Shown: piece by piece, positions 22,322 to 29,830 of the stretch
Layout of the letters: the number at the start of each line of letters is the position of its first letter
Position numbering within the stretch: position 1 is the first letter of the stretch
Program-made: the position numbers and the translations under genes
NCBI GenBank assembly: GCA_019454675.1
Contig: JACFNV010000011.1
Location: 7,607-43,204 of the forward strand
Direction of reading: 5' to 3'
Source of the DNA: Gammaproteobacteria bacterium
Lineage (GTDB): Bacteria; Pseudomonadota; Gammaproteobacteria; Steroidobacterales; GCA-2729495
DNA: 35,598 nt
The notes under the pieces: model-generated
What the model saw: only the letters and a program-made list of their open reading frames with translations
Databases searched by the model: none
What the model was told of the DNA's origin: nothing

Positions 22322-23299
22322 ATGGCCGGTACCGCCCTGCTCAGCGTGCGCAACCTCACGGTCGAGTTCGACGGCAGGGCCGGGCGCCTGCGTGCGGTGG
22401 ACGCGATCAGCTTCGATGTCCTTGCCGAGGAGACGCTGGCGCTGGTCGGCGAAAGCGGCTGCGGCAAGACGGTGACCGGGCTCTCGCTGCTGCGCCTGGT
22501 GCCGCAGCCGCCCGGGCACATCGTCGCCGGCGAGGTGCTCCTCGACGGCGAGGACCTGCTGGCCCTGCCCGAGCGTGCGCTGCGCCGGCTGCGCGGCCGC
22601 GACATCGCGATGATCTTCCAGGAGCCGATGACGGCGCTGAACCCGGTGTTCAGCATCGGCGCACAGCTGGGCACGGTGCTGCGGCGCCACCAGGGCCTGT
22701 CGCGGCGCGCGGCACGCGCGCGGGCGCTGGAGCTGCTCGAGCAGGTGGGCATTCCCGAGCCGGCCCGGCGCATCGACGAGTACCCGCACCAGCTTTCCGG
22801 CGGCCAGCGCCAGCGGGTGATGATCGCCATGGCGCTGTCCTGCGGGCCACGCCTGCTGGTGGCCGACGAGCCGACCACCGCGCTCGATGTCACCACCCAG
22901 GCGCAGGTGCTGGCGGAGATCGGCCGCCTGCAGCGGGAGCTGCGCATGGCGATGATCCTCGTCACCCACGACCTCGGCATCGTCGCCGAGAGCTGCGATC
23001 GCGCAGCCGTCATGTACTGCGGGCGCATCGTCGAGATGCGCACTACCGCCGCGCTGTTTTCCACCCCGCACCATCCCTACACGGTGGGCCTGCTCGAGGC
23101 CATCCCGCGCATCCGCGAGGAGCGCCTCGCCGATCTGCCCGTCATCCCCGGCCGCGTACCCGACCTCGCGCAGCTGCCCGCCGGTTGCCACTTCGCCGCG
23201 CGCTGCCCGCGTGCCACCGATCTGTGCCGTGAGGTGGTGCCCGCCCCGCTGCCCACCGCCGATGGCGGCCTGGTGGCCTGCCATCATCCGTACCCATGA
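22322..23299 (+). CDS. Peptide ABC transporter ATPase, OppD/DppD type
   Basis: A 325-residue ATP-binding subunit that powers peptide import. Walker A GESGCGKT near residue 43-50, Q-loop MIFQEPMTALNP, signature LSGGQRQRVMIAMAL, Walker B LLVADEPTTALD and H-loop ILVTHDLGI are all intact. The C-terminal oligopeptide-transporter extension holds GCHFAARCPRATDLC, the cysteine cluster that in some family members binds an iron-sulfur cluster. It begins three bases after the permease stop. Confidence 0.95.
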   Translation: MAGTALLSVRNLTVEFDGRAGRLRAVDAISFDVLAEETLALVGESGCGKTVTGLSLLRLVPQPPGHIVAGEVLLDGEDLLALPERALRRLRGRDIAMIFQEPMTALNPVFSIGAQLGTVLRRHQGLSRRAARARALELLEQVGIPEPARRIDEYPHQLSGGQRQRVMIAMALSCGPRLLVADEPTTALDVTTQAQVLAEIGRLQRELRMAMILVTHDLGIVAESCDRAAVMYCGRIVEMRTTAALFSTPHHPYTVGLLEAIPRIREERLADLPVIPGRVPDLAQLPAGCHFAARCPRATDLCREVVPAPLPTADGGLVACHHPYP

Positions 23300-24279
23300 A
23301 CACGCCGCTGCTCGAAGTCGATGGACTGAAGAAGCACTTCCCCCTGCGTGGGGGCTGGCTGCGGCGCGTGACCGGCCAGCTGCGCGCGGTGGACGGGGTG
23401 AGCTTCAGGCTGCAGGCCGGGCGCACGCTGGGGCTGGTGGGCGAAAGCGGCTGCGGCAAGTCCACGCTCGGGCGCGCGATCCTGCGGTTGCAGGAGCCCA
23501 CAGCCGGCCGCGTGCTGCTGGAAGGCCGCGACATCACCGCCATGACGCCGGCCGCGCTGCTTGCCGCCCGCCGGCGCATGCAGATCATCTTCCAGGATCC
23601 CTATGCCTCGCTGAACCCGCGGCGCACCGTCGGCCAGGCCATCCGCGAGCCGCTCGACGTGCACCGCATCGGCACCCCCGTGGAGCGCGATGCCAGGGTG
23701 CTGGAGCTGCTCGACACCGTGGGCCTGTCCGCCCGGGTGCGGCACCGCTATCCGCACGAGTTCTCCGGTGGCCAGCGCCAGCGCGTCGGCATCGCGCGTG
23801 CACTGGCGCTCGAGCCGGCGCTGATCGTCGCCGACGAGCCGGTATCGGCGCTCGATGTCTCGGTGCAGGGCCAGGTGCTCAACCTGGTGGCGCGCCTGCA
23901 GCGCGAGCGCGGCATTGCCTTCCTGTTCATCAGCCATGACCTGGCGGTGATCCAGCACGTCAGCGATGCGGTGGCGGTGATGTACCTCGGGCGCATCGTG
24001 GAGTACGGGCCGGCGGCGCTGCTTTATCGCGAGCCGCAGCACCCCTACACCCAGGCGCTGCTGTCGGCGGTGCCGATGCCCGACCCGGCACGCCGGCGCC
24101 GGCGCATCGTGCTGCCGGGCGAGGTGCCCTCGCCGGTGGCGTCGCCCGCGGGCTGTGCCTTCCATCCGCGCTGCCCGCGCGCCCGCGCGCTCTGCCGGCA
24201 GGAGCGCCCCGAGCTGCGCAGCCTGCCCGGTGGCGACCCGGGCAGCCAGGTCGCCTGCCATTTCCCGGGGCCGGGCTGA
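23296..24279 (+). CDS. Peptide ABC transporter ATPase, OppF/DppF type
   Basis: The partner ATPase, 327 residues. Walker A GESGCGKS, Q-loop IIFQDPYASLNPRRTVGQ (characteristic of OppF/DppF), signature FSGGQRQRVGIARAL, Walker B LIVADEPVSALDVS and H-loop FISHDLAVI. The C-terminal GCAFHPRCPRARALC extension mirrors the previous gene. It overlaps the previous gene by four bases and the following gene by one (TGATG). Confidence 0.95.
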   Translation: MNTPLLEVDGLKKHFPLRGGWLRRVTGQLRAVDGVSFRLQAGRTLGLVGESGCGKSTLGRAILRLQEPTAGRVLLEGRDITAMTPAALLAARRRMQIIFQDPYASLNPRRTVGQAIREPLDVHRIGTPVERDARVLELLDTVGLSARVRHRYPHEFSGGQRQRVGIARALALEPALIVADEPVSALDVSVQGQVLNLVARLQRERGIAFLFISHDLAVIQHVSDAVAVMYLGRIVEYGPAALLYREPQHPYTQALLSAVPMPDPARRRRRIVLPGEVPSPVASPAGCAFHPRCPRARALCRQERPELRSLPGGDPGSQVACHFPGPG

Positions 24280-25004
24280 TGGCGGTCTGGGAGCTGCGCG
24301 TCTCGGCGCGCCGGCGCAGCCTGTCGGTGGAGGTGCACCCCGACCTGCGAGTCATCGTGCGCGCACCCCGGCACCTGTCCCGCAGCGTGGTCGAGGACTG
24401 GGTGGCAAGCCGCAGCTGCTGGATAGAGCACCAGCTCGAGCGCTTCCGCCTCCAGGGCCACCGGCGCCCGCCGCCACCGGCCTACGCCAGCGGCGAGCGG
24501 CACCTGTTCCTTGGCAGGTCCTGCGTGCTCGAGGTGCTGGCGGCGGCACGGCCCGCGGTGACGCTGGACGGGGAGACGCTGCGCATAGCGGTGCGTGGCG
24601 AGGCGGGTGGCGCAACGGTGCGCCGCGCGCTGGAGCGCTGGTACCGGGAGCGTGCCGCCGAGGTCTTCGACGAGGCCCTGCGCCGGCACTTCGGCTGGTT
24701 TGCCGCACGCGGGCACCGGCCACCCATCATCCGCATCCGCAGCATGGTGAGCCGCTGGGGCAGCCTCTCGGCACCCGCTGCACGCGTTGGCGCTGCCGTC
24801 GCCGCCCCGGCGCCGCGGCGCATGTCGCTCAACCTGGCGCTGATCCGCACGCCGCTCGAGTGCATCGAGTACGTGGTGGTCCACGAGCTGTGCCACCTCG
24901 AGGAGCGTGGCCATGGCGCGGGCTTCTACCAACTCATGGACCAGCGCCTGCCGGGGTGGCGCGCGCGCCGCCGGCAGCTGGAGGCCGCCCGCCTGCTGGG
25001 CTGA
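24279..25004 (+). CDS. YgjP-like (DUF45) metallohydrolase with HExxH motif
   Basis: A 241-residue protein of the M48-like YgjP/SprT-type zinc hydrolase group. The zinc site is YVVVHELCHLEERGHGAGFY near residues 193-212 (HExxH plus a distal His), preceded by the family block SRWGSLS ... RMSLNLALIRTPLECIEY. Two oddities: the usual Cys of the RWGSC motif is Leu, and an Ala-rich stretch of about 16 residues (APAARVGAAVAAPAPR) is inserted between the two halves of that block. E. coli YgjP has been reported to cleave UTP rather than peptides, so a peptidase role is not certain. Its start is fused by one base to the end of the peptide importer operon. Confidence 0.85.
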   Translation: MAVWELRVSARRRSLSVEVHPDLRVIVRAPRHLSRSVVEDWVASRSCWIEHQLERFRLQGHRRPPPPAYASGERHLFLGRSCVLEVLAAARPAVTLDGETLRIAVRGEAGGATVRRALERWYRERAAEVFDEALRRHFGWFAARGHRPPIIRIRSMVSRWGSLSAPAARVGAAVAAPAPRRMSLNLALIRTPLECIEYVVVHELCHLEERGHGAGFYQLMDQRLPGWRARRRQLEAARLLG

Positions 25005-25045
25005 GGCCCGGGGGCGGCGTGGCCCCGCGAGCGACCGGGCCTCAG
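25001..25045. terminator. Convergent 11-bp hairpin with both stop codons in its arms
   Basis: CTGAGGCCCGG (25001-25011) pairs perfectly with CCGGGCCTCAG (25035-25045). The TGA of the YgjP-like gene (25002-25004) and the reverse-strand TGA of eptA (25042-25044) are in opposite arms. The inner loop can pair further (GGGC/GCCC). There is no T-tract. Confidence 0.65.
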
Positions 25046-26820
25046 CCCGGCCCGTGGCCTTGCGCGGCGCGTTTCCCGCCCGTTCCCGCGGTCGAGGCCG
25101 ATATCAGCGATTGGCGGCAGCCCGTCGTCAGGTCGAGCGATGCCTCGCGTGCGGTGGTGCGGATGTCCAGCAGTCCGAGCACGCTGGCGAACAGGTGGTC
25201 GTGGCTGGGAGGTCCGCCGTCGCCGGCCTCGAGGCAGGTGGTGTCCAGCGCCATGGATCTGCTGAAGCCATCCGACAGCCAGATGAGCATGGGTACGCGC
25301 TTTTGCTCGGCCGGAGCCATGACATAGGGCGCACCATGCAGGTACAGGCCGTTCTCGCCCAGGCTTTCGCCATGGTCGGACACATAGACCAGGCTGCCAT
25401 CGAGGTTCCGGCTTGCGGCCAGCATGTCGATGATGCGTGCCAGTACCCAATCGGTTTCCACGATGGTGTTGTCGTAGTAGATGAGGATATCCTCGCGCGT
25501 GCAGCGGGCCAGCTCCGCGGAATGGCACGCTGGCCGGAACACTTCGCGCTCGGGCGGGTAGCGCAGCCAGTAGCTCGGGCCGTGGCTGCCGATCTGGTGC
25601 AGCACCAGCACCGTATCCCGGTCCGCCGCATCGAGGAAGGCCTGCAGCGGCCGCAGGAAAACCTCGTCGGTGCACTCGCCCTGGCTGCAGGCGGCCGGAT
25701 CATCGGCAGCCGTCATGTCGCGCCTCGTGAAGCGCGCGGCAATGCCCTTGTCGCCGGTGTTGTTGTCCCACCATTCGACGTGCAGCCCCGCATGGCCGAG
25801 CACGTCGAGCAGGTTCTCGAGGCCACGCCCCTTGCGCTCGCTGTAGTCCCTGCGCGGCAGGTAGGAAAACATGCATGGCAGCGATACCGCCGTGCTGGTG
25901 CCGCAGGAGGCCACATCGGGGAAGTAGGCGAGCTCGCGCTTCGCGAGCTCGGGGTTGGTGTTGCGCCCGTAGCTGCCCAGCGACCAGTTCGCGGCGCGCG
26001 AGGTTTCGCCTGCCACCACCACCAGCACCACCGGCTTGCGCGCCGTGGCCAGGAAGCTTCCCCTGACGGCATCCCGGCCGAGGGGCGCCGGCGTGGCGCT
26101 GCCCGCCTGCAGCGTAGCATGCGCGTAGCTGATGCCGGCGCTGACCGGTGCCCACGGCAGCAGGATATGGATCAGGTTGCGGTTGTTGCGCGCCATCCCC
26201 TGCAATGCGGGGCTCAGCATGACCACGCCCACCACCAGCAGCATGATCAGCAGGTTGGTGCCGGCCCAGCGCAGGCAGCCGGGGAGGGGCTTGTGCCTGC
26301 GGATGAGCGGCCAGTACACCAGCCCCCACCCGGGGATGGCGCGCAGCAGGAAACAGGCGATGGCATCGGGGGTCAGCAGGTGCCGTGCCTCGCTGGTCGT
26401 GGTGACCATCACGTTCTGCACCATCTCGCGGTCGACGACGATGCCATAGCTGTCGACATAGAAGGCCGGTGCCGCCGCGAGCAGGACCAGCAGGGCCAGT
26501 GCCGGCCGCTGGGCCCTGCCCAGGCCTGCCACGGAGGCCAGCAAGACCAGCAGCAGCCAGGCCACGAGGCCACCCGCCAGCAGCAGCGAGGCCTGTCCGC
26601 CGCTGGCCTGGAGGAAATGGCGCCAGAACCCGGTATTGCAGGATGCCAGCAGATAGCCTGCAACCGCCATGTTCAGGGCGAGCGGCGTCATGCGGGGACG
26701 CCACAGGGGCCGGACCCGGTGGCCGGCACGCGGCCATGGCAGCGCCCGCATGAAGCCGCTGACCACGCCGGCCGGGGGAGATGGCTGCCCGGCGACCACC
26801 GAAACACGGATGTTGCGCAT
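25042..26820 (-). CDS. eptA: Lipid A phosphoethanolamine transferase
   Basis: An inner-membrane enzyme that moves phosphoethanolamine from phosphatidylethanolamine to lipid A phosphates on the periplasmic face, which lowers the affinity of cationic peptides. From ATG 26820 it has 592 residues: about five N-terminal membrane helices (50-225), then a sulfatase-like domain. Metal and nucleophile residues are present: Glu272 in VAGETSRAANWS, Thr310 in SCGTSTAVSLPCMFS, HQIGSHGPSYWLRYPPE and SDHGESLGENGLYLHG. Paired cysteines (SCGTST/LPCMFS, CSQGEC, CHSAELARC) fit the disulfides of EptA/MCR. The start is chosen by AGGA 8 bases upstream; ATGs at 26829 and 26751 are alternatives. It follows the PAP2 gene by 70 bases, behind a CTGAAC direct repeat. 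Confidence 0.95.
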   Translation of the reverse strand: MRNIRVSVVAGQPSPPAGVVSGFMRALPWPRAGHRVRPLWRPRMTPLALNMAVAGYLLASCNTGFWRHFLQASGGQASLLLAGGLVAWLLLVLLASVAGLGRAQRPALALLVLLAAAPAFYVDSYGIVVDREMVQNVMVTTTSEARHLLTPDAIACFLLRAIPGWGLVYWPLIRRHKPLPGCLRWAGTNLLIMLLVVGVVMLSPALQGMARNNRNLIHILLPWAPVSAGISYAHATLQAGSATPAPLGRDAVRGSFLATARKPVVLVVVAGETSRAANWSLGSYGRNTNPELAKRELAYFPDVASCGTSTAVSLPCMFSYLPRRDYSERKGRGLENLLDVLGHAGLHVEWWDNNTGDKGIAARFTRRDMTAADDPAACSQGECTDEVFLRPLQAFLDAADRDTVLVLHQIGSHGPSYWLRYPPEREVFRPACHSAELARCTREDILIYYDNTIVETDWVLARIIDMLAASRNLDGSLVYVSDHGESLGENGLYLHGAPYVMAPAEQKRVPMLIWLSDGFSRSMALDTTCLEAGDGGPPSHDHLFASVLGLLDIRTTAREASLDLTTGCRQSLISASTAGTGGKRAAQGHGPG

Positions 26821-26842
26821 GGCAACCATCCTGCTGGCGCAG

Positions 26843-26848
26843 ATGAAA
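26843..26848 (-). promoter_or_regulatory. Possible -10 box for eptA
   Basis: TTTCAT on the minus strand, 16 bases downstream of the inner CTGAAC half-site (26870-26865), which would then overlap the -35 as expected for an OmpR-class activator. The -10 itself is weak. Confidence 0.3.
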
Positions 26849-26854
26849 CAGGCG

Positions 26855-26869
26855 TGAACCCCGGGTTCA
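26855..26869. repeat. 15-bp palindrome upstream of eptA
   Basis: TGAACCC, centre C, GGGTTCA: a perfect dyad partly overlapping the inner CTGAAC half-site. It could be an operator or a terminator stem for the PAP2 transcript; no T-tract follows. Confidence 0.45.
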
Positions 26870-26881
26870 GGAACCGTTCAG
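26865..26881 (-). promoter_or_regulatory. Candidate response-regulator box upstream of eptA
   Basis: On the minus strand CTGAAC, 5 bases, CTGAAC: an exact direct repeat with 11-bp period. OmpR/PmrA-family dimers bind such tandem 6-mers separated by 5. A matching CTGAAT-N5-CTGAAA lies at 27602-27618 beside the response-regulator gene. Confidence 0.6.
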
Positions 26882-26890
26882 CTTTTCCGC

Positions 26891-27559
26891 TTACAAAGGC
26901 CTGCAACGTGCCGTGCGGAAGAGGGCGTCAACGGCCCAGCCGGTGGCCCCGCAAATCCAGGCGGTCCACAGCGTGTGGCTGAGGAAGTGCGCGCCACGCA
27001 GCTGCTGGGCAATCCCGAAGGTCAGGCCGGTGAGCAGCGCGATGACAAGCCACAGGGTGGCCGCCCGCGGTGCATGCCGCCGCCAGACGAACCATGCCGC
27101 CATGAATGCAAATCCCGCCGAGGCGTGTCCCGCAGGGAAGCAACGCCCGGAACCGCCATCGGTCACGCCCCAGCGCCAGTGGGACACGTGGCTGGCAAGC
27201 CCGCCAAATTCCCGCAGTGACCACGGGCAGCTCGTGCTGCTGAAATACTTGACGAGGTCGACCGCGAGCACCGCGCAGAGGACGCCGATGACGAGCTGCC
27301 AGCGTTCGCCGCGCCCCAGCCCGCGCATGAAGGGCGGCGGCCGCCACGCTGCCAGTATCATGGCAAGCCAGAGTAGCCCGGCTGCCGTCCTGCCGCCCCG
27401 GTGCAGGACGGTGGTCAGCCAGAAGTTGTCACGCAGCGGGAAGCCATCGGTGCCGGCGGCCTGGCGCGCCAGCCACAGGTCGCCGCCCGAGGCATCCCAG
27501 GCGAGGATCAGAAGCAGTCCTGCCACGAGCCAGGGCAGGGGTGAGCGCAGCTCATGCAT
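26891..27559 (-). CDS. PAP2 family membrane phosphatase linked to eptA
   Basis: A 222-residue type-2 phosphatidic-acid-phosphatase-like protein with about six membrane segments. The three phosphatase motifs are visible: KYFSSTSCPWSL (about 103-114), CFPAGHASAGFAF, and QQLRGAHFLSHTLWTAW. In the last, the position of the usual HxxxD aspartate is His, and the Arg sits three residues before the catalytic His; I believe this RGAHFLSH form is typical of PAP2 proteins encoded beside EptA/MCR genes. Likely roles are handling lipid phosphates or undecaprenyl/lipid A phosphates at the periplasmic face; the substrate is inferred only from context. The ATG at 27559 has GGAG 7 bases upstream. It is upstream of eptA on the same strand. 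Confidence 0.86.
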   Translation of the reverse strand: MHELRSPLPWLVAGLLLILAWDASGGDLWLARQAAGTDGFPLRDNFWLTTVLHRGGRTAAGLLWLAMILAAWRPPPFMRGLGRGERWQLVIGVLCAVLAVDLVKYFSSTSCPWSLREFGGLASHVSHWRWGVTDGGSGRCFPAGHASAGFAFMAAWFVWRRHAPRAATLWLVIALLTGLTFGIAQQLRGAHFLSHTLWTAWICGATGWAVDALFRTARCRPL

Positions 27560-27601
27560 GGGTCGACTCCGTTGCCCGGTGCGGCAGCCTGCGGATCGCA
27601 G

Positions 27602-27618
27602 CTGAATGGAAGCTGAAA
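27602..27618 (+). promoter_or_regulatory. Candidate response-regulator box between PAP2 and regulator genes
   Basis: CTGAAT, 5 bases (GGAAG), CTGAAA: a direct repeat with 11-bp period in the 78-base divergent gap, matching the exact CTGAAC repeat upstream of eptA. It suggests autoregulation and joint control of PAP2-eptA. A weak GATACG -10 for the regulator gene follows at 27625-27630. Confidence 0.55.
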
Positions 27619-27637
27619 AGCGGGGATACGCCGGGCC

Positions 27638-28312
27638 ATGAGGATTCTTCTCGTCGAGGACGACAAGGCACTGTCGGATGCCATCTGCAGCTACCTGCAG
27701 GCGAGTGCCTTCGTGGTCGATGCGGCTGGCAGCCTCGCCGCTGCACGCAGCTGCCTGGCGGTGGCGCAGTACGCCGCCGTCTTCCTCGACCTGCACCTGC
27801 CCGATGGCGACGGGCTGCAGCTGATGCCCGTTTTGCGGCGCCTCGCCGACAATCCCATCGTCATCGTGCTGACCGCGCGCGACCAGATCAGCGACCGCAT
27901 CCGCGGTCTGGATGCGGGGGCCGACGACTACTTGACCAAGCCCTACGACCCCGGCGAGCTGCTCGCCCGCCTGCGTGCCGTGCAGCGCCGGCGCAGCGGC
28001 AATGCATCGGCGCTGGTGCAGCTGGGGGTGCTGGACATCGACCTCAGCGCGGGCAGCGTGCGCCGCGCCGGCTTGCCGGTGCTGCTGACGCAAAAGGAGT
28101 GGGCGCTGTTGCGCGTGCTGGCCGGCCGCCCGCACCATATACACACGCGGGAGGCGCTGATGGACGCACTGTACGGCTTCGATGACGAGGCGGGCAGCAA
28201 CACGCTCGAGGTGTTCATCAGCCGGCTGCGGCGCAAGCTGGGCCGTGGCTCGATCCAGACCCTGCGCGGGCTGGGTTATCGCCTGGCGGCCAGCGACGGG
28301 ATGGAGGACTGA
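27638..28312 (+). CDS. OmpR-family response regulator (PmrA/QseB-like)
   Basis: A 224-residue DNA-binding regulator. Receiver domain 1-115: acidic pocket ED8D9, phospho-acceptor Asp51 in VFLDLHLPDGDG, Thr79 in VLTARD and Lys101 in YLTKPYD. The C-terminal winged helix (about 125-222) has LTQKEWALLRVLAGRP, TREALMDALYG, SNTLEVFISRLRRKL and the wing TLRGLGYRL. It is five bases upstream of the sensor kinase. Its position beside eptA and PAP2 suggests a PmrA/BasR-type function in envelope remodelling; which homologue it is exactly cannot be settled by eye. Confidence 0.93.
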   Translation: MRILLVEDDKALSDAICSYLQASAFVVDAAGSLAAARSCLAVAQYAAVFLDLHLPDGDGLQLMPVLRRLADNPIVIVLTARDQISDRIRGLDAGADDYLTKPYDPGELLARLRAVQRRRSGNASALVQLGVLDIDLSAGSVRRAGLPVLLTQKEWALLRVLAGRPHHIHTREALMDALYGFDDEAGSNTLEVFISRLRRKLGRGSIQTLRGLGYRLAASDGMED

Positions 28313-28317
28313 ACAGC

Positions 28318-29685
28318 ATGGTTCCGCTACCCGAGGGGCACCGGCACGGACGGCCCACGCTGTCCGGCCAGCTGGCCCGCGCACTGATCCTGTCGGTGGG
28401 CAGCGTCTGGCTGGCATCCGTGCTGGCGGTGGTCTGGTACGTGGACCGCGAGATCGACATCAACTTCGACAACGAGCTGGTCGAGGCGGCGCACCGCATG
28501 TTCGACAGCGCCATCGAGCAATATGACACGGAGGAGCGGCGGCAGGCAGCCACCCAGCCACTGGTTGCCCACCGTCCGCTGTTCCTCGAGGACGAGCTGA
28601 TCTACCAGCTGGTGGATGCGGACGGCCGCGTGCTCCTGCGCTCGTTTGCCGCCACCTCCGACATGTTTGCGGTGCCGCTTGCCACCGGCTTCCAGGAGTT
28701 GAGCGAGTGGCGGGTCTTCACCGCCAAGCATCCCTCGCGCGAGCTGTTCCTCCAGGCAGTGGATCCGCTGAGCGAGCGCCGCGAGGCCGTCAACCGCACG
28801 CTGACCGGCCTGATCATCTCGATGGTCGCCGTGCTGCCGTTGCTTGCCCTCCTGCTGCGCTCGGTGGCGCGCCGCCAGCTCAGCGGCCTGCGCCACCTCG
28901 CCGACGAGATCGGCCGGCGGGGCGGCAGCAACCTGGAAGCCATCCACCTGCCGCAGTTGCCCGAGGAGCTCAACATGGTGGCGGTGCATGTCAACCGCCT
29001 GCTTGACCGCCTTGCCCATGCGCTCGACGTGGAGCGGGCATTGGCCGCCAACGCCGCCCACGAGCTGCGCACGCCGCTGGCAGCCGCCCGCGTGAGGTTG
29101 CAGACAGCGCTCGACCACCGCCTCGAGCGCGAGCAGGTGCAGGCGGCGCTCGGCGCGCTCAATGACCTCAGCCACCGCACGGAAAAACTGCTGCAGCTCT
29201 CGCGTGCCGAATCCGCTGCCGGGCTCACCGATGCCGCCGTGGACGTGGTGCGGCTGGCGGCCACCGTGGCCGAGGAATTCTGGGAAGACGAGCGCGTGGC
29301 GGCGCGCCTGAACCTGAAGATCAGCGACGCCCCCTTGTCGCTGGCACAGGGTGATGCCGACATGCTGGCGATCGCGCTGCGCAACCTGATAGAGAATGCG
29401 CTTCGCTACGGCGAGGGGGCGCAGGTCAGGCTCGAGGTGCTGGCGCCGTGCACCCTCATGGTCAGCGATGACGGGCCGGGCGTGCCATCGCAGGTGCTGC
29501 ATACCCTGCAGCAGACGCATGTGCGGCACAGCGCCGACAAGGCGGGCTATGGCCTTGGCCTGTCCATCGTGGCGAGCATCGCCCGGCAGCAGGGTGCCCT
29601 CCTGTCGCTGGTGTCGCCACTGCCGGGCAGCTCGCGGGGCTTTGCGGCGCAACTGTCGCTCAGGCCGCTGCCCCCGCGGGGCTGA
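28318..29685 (+). CDS. Two-component sensor histidine kinase (PmrB/QseC-like)
   Basis: A 455-residue inner-membrane kinase. Membrane helices are at about 20-42 and 162-183; between them lies a periplasmic sensor of about 120 residues with no cysteines and several acidic residues (YDTEERRQ, FLEDELIYQLVDADG). A HAMP-like linker is followed by the H-box AANAAHELRTPLAAA (phospho-acceptor His248), N-box LRNLIENALRYGEG, G1 SDDGPGVP and G2 GYGLGLSIVASIA. It phosphorylates the adjacent regulator. The signal is unknown; PmrB-type sensors answer to metals, low pH or cationic peptides. A GGAGG lies about 11 bases before the ATG. Confidence 0.93.
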   Translation: MVPLPEGHRHGRPTLSGQLARALILSVGSVWLASVLAVVWYVDREIDINFDNELVEAAHRMFDSAIEQYDTEERRQAATQPLVAHRPLFLEDELIYQLVDADGRVLLRSFAATSDMFAVPLATGFQELSEWRVFTAKHPSRELFLQAVDPLSERREAVNRTLTGLIISMVAVLPLLALLLRSVARRQLSGLRHLADEIGRRGGSNLEAIHLPQLPEELNMVAVHVNRLLDRLAHALDVERALAANAAHELRTPLAAARVRLQTALDHRLEREQVQAALGALNDLSHRTEKLLQLSRAESAAGLTDAAVDVVRLAATVAEEFWEDERVAARLNLKISDAPLSLAQGDADMLAIALRNLIENALRYGEGAQVRLEVLAPCTLMVSDDGPGVPSQVLHTLQQTHVRHSADKAGYGLGLSIVASIARQQGALLSLVSPLPGSSRGFAAQLSLRPLPPRG

Positions 29686-29733
29686 GGTGCCGCAGCAGGC
29701 TGCCGCCCGGCCGTCCCTGGCGGGGAAACGCGC

Positions 29734-29739
29734 TACACT
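29734..29739 (+). promoter_or_regulatory. Candidate -10 box for the downstream lipoprotein gene
   Basis: GCTACACT context containing TACACT, 92 bases before the ATG at 29831. There is no clear -35. Confidence 0.3.
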
Positions 29740-29779
29740 GCACGGCACGCGATGCCGGGACAAGGCGGGGCCGTATCGG

Positions 29780-29794
29780 TCTGCCGTCGGCAGA
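29780..29794. repeat. 15-bp palindrome between the kinase and lipoprotein genes
   Basis: TCTGCCG, centre T, CGGCAGA. It could be an operator or a small hairpin (6-bp stem, GTC loop) in the leader of the lipoprotein mRNA or at the end of the kinase transcript. Confidence 0.4.
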
Positions 29795-29830
29795 AGTCCC
29801 GGGAATTGCATCCTGCCCATCACCACGCCC

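Noticed and set aside
22322..24279. Possible gene duplication of two ATPase genes
   Set aside because: They are the ordinary, diverged D and F subunits of a peptide importer, each with its own subfamily motifs.
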